Source: Pseudomonas saponiphila (GTDB lineage: Bacteria; Pseudomonadota; Gammaproteobacteria; Pseudomonadales; Pseudomonadaceae). From it: a DNA stretch of 64,000 nt. Location: assembly GCF_900105185.1 (NCBI RefSeq), contig NZ_FNTJ01000001.1, positions 744,001 through 808,000 of the forward strand, written 5' to 3'. A program made the position numbers and the translations under genes. The notes under the pieces were generated by a model. That model was not told the origin of the DNA and ran no database searches. It worked only from the letters and a program-made list of their open reading frames with translations. Shown here piece by piece: positions 56,774-64,000 of the stretch; the first letter of the stretch is position 1, and every line of letters starts with the position of its first letter.

Positions 56774-57004
56774 TAAGCCTCCTGGCGATGGCCGAATGGT
56801 GAGTGGGCAGCCTCTCAGGAGTGTAGCGCTCAGTAGAAAATGCGCTGTTCGTTGGTCGGGTTTGGCGCAAATGCTTCTAAGGCAGTGCGGTCAAGGCGCG
56901 ATGGGCGGGTGTATGCGGGCATTGTGCCGGGGAGAGGGGAAGAGCGGGGATGGTCCACAGTCCGGCGCACAGCAAGGCGCCGGACAGAACGATTGCAGGG
57001 GACT

Positions 57005-57349
57005 TTAGCGGGTGTTGTAGCGCAGTCGGGTGCCGAAGTTGACCGACATGAGGATTTCATCGGCGGTCAGTTCGACCGGGAAGTAGGCACCGGAGATCTG
57101 TGCATGGGCCAGGCTGGCGCCTTCCATGGTGGCATTGCGCAGGTCCAGGCCGCGCAGATCGGCGGAACGGAAGTAGGCGTCAGTGAAATCGATGCCCTGG
57201 GCGTTCAACTGTCGCAGGTCGAGGCCGCGGAAGTCTCCACCACGCATGTCGATGGGGCGATCCTTTGGACGCTCGCGGTTGAAGCCGACGATATCGTCCT
57301 TATGCAGCAGGGCGTAAAGCGGAGTATCCAGAAGTTTCGGTTGGCTCAT
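57005..57349 (-). CDS. Pentapeptide-repeat protein
   Basis: A 114-residue protein whose middle (about 33-85) is built of A(D/N)LxX-type pentapeptides: GGDFRGLDLRQLNAQGIDFT, ADLRGLDLRNATMEGASLAH. These stack into a right-handed quadrilateral helix. The N- and C-terminal flanks are not repetitive. Start at 57349 (MSQPKLLDTPLYALL), where AGTTTCGG-type codons begin; a longer frame upstream lacks a ribosome binding site. Such proteins occur in P. aeruginosa near mrcB. Function unknown. Confidence 0.75.
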   Translation of the reverse strand: MSQPKLLDTPLYALLHKDDIVGFNRERPKDRPIDMRGGDFRGLDLRQLNAQGIDFTDAYFRSADLRGLDLRNATMEGASLAHAQISGAYFPVELTADEILMSVNFGTRLRYNTR

Positions 57350-57398
57350 GGCGACGTCACCAGTGTTGGATTTATGACGCCAGTATAGTGCCACTGTT

Positions 57399-57434
57399 TT
57401 TCAGCCGTGAAGTCTTTGCACTTCACGGCTGAAA
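57399..57434. repeat. Perfect 15-bp inverted repeat between two minus-strand genes
   Basis: TTTCAGCCGTGAAGT (57399-57413) and ACTTCACGGCTGAAA (57420-57434) with a 6-base loop. It lies 8 bp after the stop of the following gene and probably ends its transcript, though a T-tract is missing. Confidence 0.7.
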
Positions 57435-57441
57435 TTAGCGC

Positions 57442-58998
57442 TTACAGGCCAGGCAGACGCTGGCGGATGTTGGCAACCAGGGCATCCAGGCTGCCGCTTT
57501 CGTTGGTTTCAATGCGCTTGCTGCGCAGCAGTTCTTCGTCGGTCAGGGCCTCGCGAGTGGCTTGCTGGGTCGCAATCACTTCTAGGGTCGCATCGGACGG
57601 ATCGTTCTGATCGGCCTGGCGTTGCGCCAGCCAGCTCGCAATCACCGCTTCTGGCGCATTGCAGTCGATGATCAGGCAAGGCGTGCCGGTGGCTTCGGCG
57701 ACCTTGGCCGCTGCATCCCGCTGGGCGCGCTTGAGGTAGGTTGCATCGATCACGACCGGGAAGCCGGCGCGCAGGATGGTCTCGGCGATTTCATGCAGGC
57801 GCGCATAGGTGGCGCTGCTGGCCTCAGTGCTGTAGATGCCGGCGTGGGGATCGTTGGGTACCTGCTGCTCGCCGAACAGACGCTTGCGCTCGACGTCGGA
57901 GCGCAGGCGGATGGCGCCCAGGGCTTCCACCAGACGCATGGCCACACGGCTTTTGCCCACCGCCGAGACACCCGAGGTGATGGCCAGGAAGCGCGAAGGG
58001 ATGGTGCTGTAGCTTTCCGCCAGATTGGCGTAGTTGCGGTATTGGCGCAGGGTGGTGGCGCGCTGCACGGGAGTGGCCTCGGCAGGCAGGCTGAACAGGC
58101 TGACCTTGGCGCGTACCAGGGCGCGATAGGCTTTGTAGAAATTGAGCAGTTCCAGGCCTTGGTAGTCGCCGGTCAGTTCCAGGTACTGGCTGATGAAGCG
58201 CCGTGCCAGGCTTTTCAGGCCACGGTCTTCCAGGTCCATGGCGAGGAAAGCGGTGTCGGCATAGACATCGGTGAAGCGGAAAGGCTCGTTGAATTCGATG
58301 CAGTCGAAGATCACCACCTTGCCGTCGATCAGGGTGGCGTTGCCCAGGTGGATATCACCGTGGCACTCACGGATGAAACCTTCGCTCTTGCGTTGCGCCA
58401 GCAGCGGCTTGAGGCGTTCGAAGCTGGTTTCTGCCCAGGCTTCCAGGGCTTCCAGTTGCTGCAGGTCGGCCTTGTCGCTGAGAAACGGACGGATCTGTTC
58501 GAAATTCTGGCGCACGGGGGCCATCACGCTTTCTGGTGTACCGGCTTCGTGTGCTGCCGGGACTTGCGGGGCGCTGAGGTGGAATTGAGCGATCTGTTGC
58601 GCCATCTCGTCAATGTGCGCGGTGGTCAGTTCGCTATTGGCCTGCAAGGTGCTGAGCAGTTGGCTTTGTGGAAACTGGCGCATTTTCAGCGCGTATTCGA
58701 TGACCGGGCCGCTGCCACCCAGTTCAGGGGCTTCGGCGCTGCCGGTGATCGGCAGGACTTCCAGGTACAGGTCCTGGGTCAGACGCTGGTTCAGGCGCAG
58801 CTCTTCGCCACAGAAATGCTCGCGGGACTCGAGGCTGGTGAAGTCGAGGAAACCGAAATTGACCGGCTTTTTCACCTTATAAGCGAAAGCGCCGGTGAGC
58901 AGTACCCAGGAGATGTGGGTTTCGATGACCTGAAACCCTTCAACGGGATGAGGATACAGAGCGGGGTTTTGCAGGGCGGCGATCAGTGACTGGCTCAC
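57442..58998 (-). CDS. Two-domain protein: APH-like kinase plus P-loop ATPase
   Basis: A 518-residue protein. Residues about 1-330 form an aminoglycoside-phosphotransferase-like kinase domain with the catalytic HGDIHLGNATL and the metal-binding FDCIEFNEPFR. Residues about 335-518 form a P-loop kinase domain with Walker A SGVSAVGKSR and VVIDATYLKRAQRD. The combination (COG0645 plus COG2187) is common in bacteria next to mrcB in Pseudomonas, but its substrate is unknown. GTG start at 58998 with AAGGA upstream. It is divergent from mrcB. Confidence 0.82.
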   Translation of the reverse strand: MSQSLIAALQNPALYPHPVEGFQVIETHISWVLLTGAFAYKVKKPVNFGFLDFTSLESREHFCGEELRLNQRLTQDLYLEVLPITGSAEAPELGGSGPVIEYALKMRQFPQSQLLSTLQANSELTTAHIDEMAQQIAQFHLSAPQVPAAHEAGTPESVMAPVRQNFEQIRPFLSDKADLQQLEALEAWAETSFERLKPLLAQRKSEGFIRECHGDIHLGNATLIDGKVVIFDCIEFNEPFRFTDVYADTAFLAMDLEDRGLKSLARRFISQYLELTGDYQGLELLNFYKAYRALVRAKVSLFSLPAEATPVQRATTLRQYRNYANLAESYSTIPSRFLAITSGVSAVGKSRVAMRLVEALGAIRLRSDVERKRLFGEQQVPNDPHAGIYSTEASSATYARLHEIAETILRAGFPVVIDATYLKRAQRDAAAKVAEATGTPCLIIDCNAPEAVIASWLAQRQADQNDPSDATLEVIATQQATREALTDEELLRSKRIETNESGSLDALVANIRQRLPGL

Positions 58999-59113
58999 AG
59001 GCGATCCTTCAGAGTCGGGAAAATCGAGGGCGTCATTATGGCGGTTGGCAGGGGTAACGCAAACCTCGGGTGGCGCATGTTGAGGATGAATAAAGTGCGT
59101 ATAATCCGCCGCC

Positions 59114-61438
59114 ATGACTCGTACCCGATCCCCCCGTTCCGCTAAAAAAACTCCCTCTGGTGGCCTGCGCCCCTGGCTGGGCTGGGCGCTCAAGCTCAGC
59201 CTGGTTGGTCTGGTGGTGCTCGCCGGCTTTGCGGTTTACCTCGATGCAGTGGTTCAGGAAAAGTTCTCCGGCAAGCGCTGGACCATTCCGGCCAAGGTCT
59301 ATGCCCGGCCGCTTGAGCTGTTCGTCGGACAAAAGCTCAGCAAGGAAGACTTCCTGACGGAGCTCGATGCCTTGGGCTACCGTCGCGAGAGCGTGGCCAA
59401 CGGTCCCGGCGCTGCGGCGGTCAGTGGCAATACCGTCGACTTGAACACCCGTGGCTTCCAGTTCTACGAGGGACTGGAGCAGGCGCAAGCGGTCCGTGTG
59501 CGTTTCTCGGGCGACTATGTGGCGGAGCTTTCCGGCAGCAAGGGAGCCAAGTTGGCGGTGGTCCGTCTGGAGCCGTTGCTGATCGGTGGTCTGTATCCGA
59601 AAAACCTTGAAGATCGAATCCTGATCAAGATCGATCAGGTCCCGCCCTATCTGCTGGAAACCCTGGTGGCGGTGGAGGACCGTGATTTCTATTCGCACTT
59701 TGGCGTATCGCCGAAGTCGATTGCCCGCGCGATCTGGGTCAACACCTCGTCGGGGCAGATGCGTCAGGGCGGTAGTACCCTGACTCAGCAGTTGGTGAAG
59801 AACTTCTTCCTGACCAACGAACGCAGCCTGTCGCGCAAGCTCAACGAAGCGATGATGGCGCTGTTGCTGGAGCTGCATTACGACAAGCGGGAAATTCTCG
59901 AAGCCTATCTCAACGAGGTGTTTGTCGGTCAGGACGGTCAGCGTGCGGTGCACGGTTTCGGTCTGGCCAGCCAGTTCTTCTTCAGCCAGCCGTTGTCCGA
60001 GCTCAAGTTGCATCAGGTGGCGCTGTTGGTAGGGATGGTCAAAGGGCCTTCCTACTACAACCCGCGGCGTTACCCGGAACGTGCCTTGGAGCGGCGCAAT
60101 CTGGTGCTCGATTTGCTGGCGCAGCAGGGCGTGGCTACACCCGAACAGGTGGAAGCGGCGAAGAAGATGCCGCTTGGCGTGACCAAGCGCGGCAGCCTGG
60201 CGGACAGCTCGTTCCCCGGTTTCCTTGATCTGGTCAAGCGTCAGTTGCGTGAAGACTACCGCGACGAAGACTTGACCGAGGAAGGCCTGCGAATCTTCAC
60301 CAGTTTCGATCCGATCCTGCAGATGAAGGCCGAAGCCTCGGTCAACGACACCTTCAAGCGTCTGGCCGGGCGCAAGGGGGCGGAGGATGTCGAGGCCGCG
60401 ATGGTGGTGACCAATCCGGAAACCGGTGAGGTCCAGGCCATGATCGGCAGTCGACAAGCCAGCTTCGCCGGCTTCAACCGGGCATTGGACGCAGTGCGAC
60501 CGATCGGCTCGTTGATCAAGCCGGCGGTTTACCTGACGGCCCTGGAGAAACCCAGCCAGTACACCCTGACCAGTTGGCTCTCCGATGAGGCGTTCTCGGT
60601 GAAGGGCGCCGATGGCCAGGTATGGAAACCGCAGAACTATGATCGACGCTCCCACGGCACGATTTTCCTGTACCAGGGGCTGGCTCATTCCTACAACTTG
60701 TCCACCGCTCGACTCGGGCTGGAAGTCGGTGTGCCGAACGTTCTGAAGACCCTTGGACGCTTGGGTGTGACCCGTGAGTTCCCGGCGTTTCCGTCGATGC
60801 TGCTCGGCGCCGGTGGCCTGAGTCCGATGGAAGTGGCGACCATGTACCAGACCCTGGCCAACGGTGGCTTCAATACGCCCATGCGCGGGATCCGCAGCGT
60901 GCTGACAGCCGAGGGCGAGCCGCTCAAGCGTTATCCGTTCCAGATCCAGCAGCGCTTCGATGCCGGTTCGATCTATCTGATTCAGAGCGCGATGCAACGC
61001 GTGATGCGCGAAGGCACGGGCAGCTCGGTGTACAACGTGTTGCCCAAGACCCTGGCGCTGGCGGGCAAGACCGGTACCAGTAATGACTCGCGTGACAGTT
61101 GGTTCGCCGGTTTCAGTCAGGATCTGCTGGCGGTGGTCTGGCTGGGCCGTGACGATAACGGCAAGACACCGTTCACCGGTGCCACGGGCGCCCTGCAGGT
61201 CTGGACCAGTTTCATGCGCAAGGCCGATCCGCTGCCGCTGGACATGCCGCAGCCGGACAACGTGGTGCGGGCCTGGGTCGATTCGCGTACCGGGCAGGGC
61301 TCCGATGCCAACTGTCCGGGTGCTGTACAGATGCCGTATATTCGCGGCAGCGAACCGCCTCCCGGTGCTTCTTGCGGTGGTGAAACCCCGGCAGGTAGCG
61401 ATTCGGTGATGGATTGGGTCAAGGGCTGGATGAACTAA
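59114..61438 (+). CDS. mrcB: Penicillin-binding protein 1B
   Basis: A 774-residue bifunctional peptidoglycan synthase. Short cytoplasmic basic tail, one membrane helix (about 22-46), UB2H-type regulatory domain (about 65-145), glycosyltransferase domain with catalytic Glu in AVEDRDFYSHFGV and GGSTLTQQLVKNFF, and transpeptidase domain with SLIK (active-site Ser in RPIGSLIKPAVY), SYN (HSYNLST) and KTGTS. The UB2H domain is where LpoP would bind. Directly followed by lpoP (16 bp gap), so enzyme and activator are made together. Confidence 0.97.
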   Translation: MTRTRSPRSAKKTPSGGLRPWLGWALKLSLVGLVVLAGFAVYLDAVVQEKFSGKRWTIPAKVYARPLELFVGQKLSKEDFLTELDALGYRRESVANGPGAAAVSGNTVDLNTRGFQFYEGLEQAQAVRVRFSGDYVAELSGSKGAKLAVVRLEPLLIGGLYPKNLEDRILIKIDQVPPYLLETLVAVEDRDFYSHFGVSPKSIARAIWVNTSSGQMRQGGSTLTQQLVKNFFLTNERSLSRKLNEAMMALLLELHYDKREILEAYLNEVFVGQDGQRAVHGFGLASQFFFSQPLSELKLHQVALLVGMVKGPSYYNPRRYPERALERRNLVLDLLAQQGVATPEQVEAAKKMPLGVTKRGSLADSSFPGFLDLVKRQLREDYRDEDLTEEGLRIFTSFDPILQMKAEASVNDTFKRLAGRKGAEDVEAAMVVTNPETGEVQAMIGSRQASFAGFNRALDAVRPIGSLIKPAVYLTALEKPSQYTLTSWLSDEAFSVKGADGQVWKPQNYDRRSHGTIFLYQGLAHSYNLSTARLGLEVGVPNVLKTLGRLGVTREFPAFPSMLLGAGGLSPMEVATMYQTLANGGFNTPMRGIRSVLTAEGEPLKRYPFQIQQRFDAGSIYLIQSAMQRVMREGTGSSVYNVLPKTLALAGKTGTSNDSRDSWFAGFSQDLLAVVWLGRDDNGKTPFTGATGALQVWTSFMRKADPLPLDMPQPDNVVRAWVDSRTGQGSDANCPGAVQMPYIRGSEPPPGASCGGETPAGSDSVMDWVKGWMN

Positions 61439-61454
61439 GCGATGAGGGTTTGAC

Positions 61455-62201
61455 GTGAACAAGTGGTGGGTTCCAGCTATTACAGCTCTGGCGTTGCTCA
61501 ACGGTTGCGCCAGCGTGCAGCGCGGCTCCATTCCCGTCGTGGACTCCGGTACTACCGTGTCCAACAGCGAGCGGATTTCCGCCACCGGCGGCTTTCGCCA
61601 GACGACCATCAAGCGTCCGGCGCAGGCTCAGGCTCGGGCCATTCCGGAAGATTCCGGGGTGGTGGTGATGGTCCCTGGTGGCGGCGCAACCGCGTCGGCA
61701 CCGATCAGCAGCTCGCCGATCACTCCGGGGCCTGTGACTTCCGGGCCTATTACGCCGGGGCCGGTGGAGGGTGGCGGTTATCAGTCGGCACCGATCAATC
61801 AGGGCACCTACAACATGCCTTCGACGCCGAGCGGGATTCCGTCGGCCCGGGCTGGTGGTCTGTCGGCCGATGAACAATTGGACGGGCCCGTGCTGGCGCT
61901 GCTGACCACGGCTCAGCAACAACAATCCAGTGGCGATCTGAATGGTGCTTCCTCTAGCCTGGAGCGTGCACAGCGTGTCGCGCCGCGCGAGCCTCAGGTG
62001 CTCTACCGTCTGGCACAGGTGCGCATGGCCCAGGGCGATGCTCCCCAGGCTGAACAGTTCGCCCGCCGTGGCCTGAGCTTCGCCAATGGCCGCCCCGATC
62101 TGCAGGCTAGCTTGTGGGAGCTGATTGCCCAGGCGCGGGAGAAGCAAGGTGATGCCGCCGGTGCTGCACAGGCGCGGCAGAAAGCCCGAGTCTCGCTGTG
62201 A
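61455..62201 (+). CDS. lpoP: PBP1B-activating lipoprotein LpoP
   Basis: A 248-residue lipoprotein: signal MNKWWVPAITALALLNGC, Cys18 lipidated. A long disordered Pro/Gly/Ser region (about 60-135, with repeated PITPGPV units) leads to a C-terminal TPR domain (about 145-245: LLTTAQQQQSSGDLNGASSS, VLYRLAQVRMAQGDAPQAEQ). This matches LpoP of P. aeruginosa, the outer membrane activator of PBP1B; the linker lets the TPR domain reach through the peptidoglycan. The stop overlaps the next start (TGATG). Confidence 0.9.
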   Translation: MNKWWVPAITALALLNGCASVQRGSIPVVDSGTTVSNSERISATGGFRQTTIKRPAQAQARAIPEDSGVVVMVPGGGATASAPISSSPITPGPVTSGPITPGPVEGGGYQSAPINQGTYNMPSTPSGIPSARAGGLSADEQLDGPVLALLTTAQQQQSSGDLNGASSSLERAQRVAPREPQVLYRLAQVRMAQGDAPQAEQFARRGLSFANGRPDLQASLWELIAQAREKQGDAAGAAQARQKARVSL

Positions 62202-62536
62202 TGGATGAGCGCTTTCCGAAGATCGCCGAGCAGTTGCTGCTGATTGAGCGTGAATTGCGTGTTCAGGGCCTGTGGGACGAGGCTGTGCCCAGCGCTGAAG
62301 CGCTGGCCAGTACTCAGCCTTTTGCCGTGGACACCCTGGAGTTCGAGCAATGGCTGCAGTGGATCTTCCTGCCGCGCATGAAGGTGATCCTGGAGCAGGA
62401 TTTGCCGTTGCCCAACGCTTCCGGTATCCAGGAAATGGCTGAGATGGTGTTCTCCACTCGCCCGATGCAGGGGCGCGACCAGCAGTTGCGAGTTCTGCTC
62501 AAAGAGTTTGATCAACTCATCGTCGCTACCCGCTGA
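62201..62536 (+). CDS. YqcC family (DUF446) protein
   Basis: A 111-residue, mostly helical cytoplasmic protein with family segments IAEQLLLIERELRVQGLWDE, DTLEFEQWLQWIFLPRMKVIL and QLRVLLKEFDQLI. Family function unknown; it often stands next to truC or cell-wall genes. ATG at 62201 overlaps the lpoP stop; a GTG one codon before is also possible. Last gene of the mrcB-lpoP-yqcC operon. Confidence 0.85.
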   Translation: MDERFPKIAEQLLLIERELRVQGLWDEAVPSAEALASTQPFAVDTLEFEQWLQWIFLPRMKVILEQDLPLPNASGIQEMAEMVFSTRPMQGRDQQLRVLLKEFDQLIVATR

Positions 62537-62543
62537 ATCACGG

Positions 62544-62577
62544 CTGCCAGGTATGCCTGGCAGTCGCTGCTTTTCCT
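62544..62577 (+). terminator. Hairpin terminator after the mrcB operon
   Basis: CTGCCAGG (62544-62551) pairs perfectly with CCTGGCAG (62556-62563), then TCGCTGCTTTTCC. It is 8 bp after the stop of the YqcC gene. Confidence 0.6.
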
Positions 62578-63118
62578 CTCTTGCACTTCCGTTCCTGACG
62601 CCATAGGCCGCCCCTTCAACAGGCGTGTTCTTTCCTGCGCGCGGCTCTCGCGATGTCGTTCAATACGGTGCGTGGCAATCTGGCAATAGGGCACAGACGA
62701 AAGTCCGGCTTCGTATTTCTGAGAAGCTTGCTGAAGTTTGCGCAATTGAAGCGCAGAGAGTTGCCGGTTTTGAGTTTTTTCTTGCGTTCTCATGCGCTTA
62801 GTTCGAATTAACTACATAGACGACTTGACTTGAAGAGGACGAAACAGAAGAATCCAAAGTCCGCTGTAGAGGGACTGCCAGAAGCAGACCCACTCAGCAG
62901 ATCATGAGGCGCACATCCGCGCCGAAGTGCTACACCCGCAACGCGTTACCTCGCGCTGGGTGGGAAAACCCCGCAACACTTTGGGGCGCTCCCAATACTT
63001 GCTCAGTCAGTGCTGACGTAGTCGGCGACCACCGTCGCTCATGCTCTGCTGAGAAGTAAACCTATTAAGACCCGCTCCCTTTTGAGGGCGGTATTCTGGC
63101 GTTTTAGAGGTGAACAAC
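62578..63118 (+). other. Long leader region upstream of ilvI
   Basis: About 540 bp without a convincing gene. The end nearest ilvI holds a stem CCGCTCCC/GGGCGG (63072-63092) followed by TATTCTGG. A plus-strand frame beginning with the ATG at 62907 has no run of Ile, Leu or Val codons, so a classic attenuator peptide is not supported. An RNA-based control element is possible. Confidence 0.4.
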
Positions 63119-64000
63119 GTGGAGCTTTTATCTGGCGGTGAGATGCTCGTCCGCTTTTTGCGTGACGAAGGCGTCAAATATATCTACGGGTACCCGGGTG
63201 GTGCTCTCCTTCATGTTTACGATGCCCTGTTCAAAGAGCCGGAAGTGACCCACATCCTGGTTCGTCACGAACAAGCGGCAACCCATATGGCTGACGGTTA
63301 TGCCCGTGCCACCGGTAAAGCCGGTGTGGTACTGGTGACTTCTGGCCCGGGCGCGACCAATGCCATTACCGGTATTGCCACCGCCTACATGGACTCGATT
63401 CCAATGGTGATCATTTCCGGTCAGGTGCCTAGCACCATGGTCGGTACCGACGCGTTCCAGGAAACCGACATGATCGGTATCTCCCGGCCGATCGTGAAGC
63501 ACAGCTTCATGATCAAGCACGCTTCGGAAATCCCGGAAGTCATGAAGAAGGCGTTCTACCTGGCGCAATCAGGTCGTCCAGGTCCGGTGGTGGTCGATAT
63601 CCCCAAGGACATGACTAACCCGGCTGAAAAGTTCGAATACGTTTTTCCCAAGAAAGCCAAGCTGCGCTCCTACAGCCCAGCTGTTCGCGGTCACTCCGGG
63701 CAAATCCGCAAGGCGGCAGAAATGCTCCTGGCGGCCAAGCGTCCTGTTCTTTATGCAGGCGGCGGCGTGATCCTGGGTGGCGGTTCCGCACCGCTGACCG
63801 AACTGGCCAAGATGCTCAATCTGCCAGTGACCAATACCCTGATGGGGCTGGGTGCATACCCTGGTACCGATCGGCAGTTCGTCGGCATGCTTGGCATGCA
63901 CGGCAGCTACACCGCCAACCTGACCATGCACCACGCTGACGTGATCCTGGCCGTTGGTGCGCGCTTCGACGACCGGGTTATCAACGGTGCTCCGAAGTTC
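63119..64000 (+). CDS. ilvI: Acetolactate synthase large subunit (partial)
   Basis: The first 294 codons; the gene continues beyond the window. GTG start at 63119 with AGAGGTGA upstream. The ThDP-binding part shows [14 protein letters not shown] with catalytic Glu in [15 protein letters not shown], then [32 protein letters not shown] and DIPKDMTNP, all standard for the anabolic enzyme that makes acetolactate and acetohydroxybutyrate for valine, leucine and isoleucine. The large leader upstream suggests regulated expression. ilvH and ilvC are expected to follow. Confidence 0.96.
   Translation, partial: MELLSGGEMLVRFLRDEGVKYIYGYPGGALLHVYDALFKEPEVTHILVRHEQAATHMADGYARATGKAGVVLVTSGPGATNAITGIATAYMDSIPMVIISGQVPSTMVGTDAFQETDMIGISRPIVKHSFMIKHASEIPEVMKKAFYLAQSGRPGPVVVDIPKDMTNPAEKFEYVFPKKAKLRSYSPAVRGHSGQIRKAAEMLLAAKRPVLYAGGGVILGGGSAPLTELAKMLNLPVTNTLMGLGAYPGTDRQFVGMLGMHGSYTANLTMHHADVILAVGARFDDRVINGAPKF

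Noticed and set aside
62512..62793. Open frame of 93 codons on the minus strand between the YqcC gene and ilvI
   Set aside because: It overlaps the YqcC coding region and its hairpin terminator, has no recognisable domain and no clear ribosome binding site. Could be real, but support is too weak.
62907..63059. Possible leader peptide for attenuation upstream of ilvI
   Set aside because: The translated 51 codons contain no cluster of Ile, Val or Leu codons, so they do not fit a branched-chain attenuator.

Overview
The window is a piece of a Pseudomonas chromosome, most likely the P. fluorescens group (P. protegens or P. chlororaphis-like). This rests on gene content and order, which run parallel to two blocks I remember from P. 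aeruginosa PAO1 (pilE-thiO-pilR-bamD-rluD-clpB-tRNAs-ndh-pilD-pilC-pilA, and acs-pgi-pan-folK-pcnB-crcZ-cbrBA-dksA-phu-prrF-mrcB-ilvI), on the high GC content, and on Pseudomonas-type REP repeats. No database was searched; names come from recognition of proteins and motifs.

Bases 1-9545 hold the end of a type IV pilus minor-pilin region (PilY1-like 3' end, pilE), thiO, an orphan pilR, a PP0621-type small protein, bamD, rluD, pgeF and clpB with a heat-shock-type promoter. Bases 9556-10240 are a tRNA cluster (Asn-Pro-Lys-Pro) with an exact duplicate of the tRNA-Pro. Bases 10299-17757 look like an accessory insert next to the tRNAs: a complete roc/sad signalling locus (rocS1, rocR, rocA1), a short decayed coding remnant and a creatinase. 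Bases 17997-21943 are ndh (type II NADH dehydrogenase) cut in two by a complete 2641-bp IS21-family element with a 7-bp target duplication. Bases 22004-28170 are small conserved genes followed by yacG-coaE-pilD-pilC and a divergent pilA. Bases 28331-34156 hold a BON-domain secreted protein with a sigma-54 promoter, a 977-residue DUF748 protein, an rRNA methyltransferase and an MpaB-like oxygenase.

Bases 34160-42292 are central metabolism: acs, pgi, panC, panB, folK, pcnB. A structured intergenic region that resembles a degenerate cobalamin riboswitch sits where panD would be expected. Bases 42473-47600 are the carbon catabolite control locus: the sRNA CrcZ with a sigma-54 promoter and a CbrB operator, then cbrB, cbrA and the tiny overlapping cbrX. 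Bases 47678-51667 are gluQRS, dksA, an aminotransferase, sfsA and a Rieske protein. Bases 51757-55622 are an iron and heme region: a Fur-box-like site, phuTUV plus a ChaN/PhuW lipoprotein, and one Fur-controlled PrrF sRNA. The rest is cbpA, a TfoX-C protein, a pentapeptide-repeat protein, an APH/P-loop ATPase, mrcB with its activator lpoP, yqcC, a long leader and the first 294 codons of ilvI.

The most interesting theme is selective decay of the type IV pilus system across two distant parts of the window. pilS is missing, the PilR receiver has lost part of its acidic pocket, pilB is missing between pilC and pilA, and PilA carries Ala instead of Gly at the prepilin cleavage site. Yet the PilR/sigma-54 promoter of pilA is still recognisable. 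The other main points are the IS-split ndh, the orphan riboswitch-like RNA, and the well-preserved Cbr/CrcZ and PrrF regulatory RNAs.
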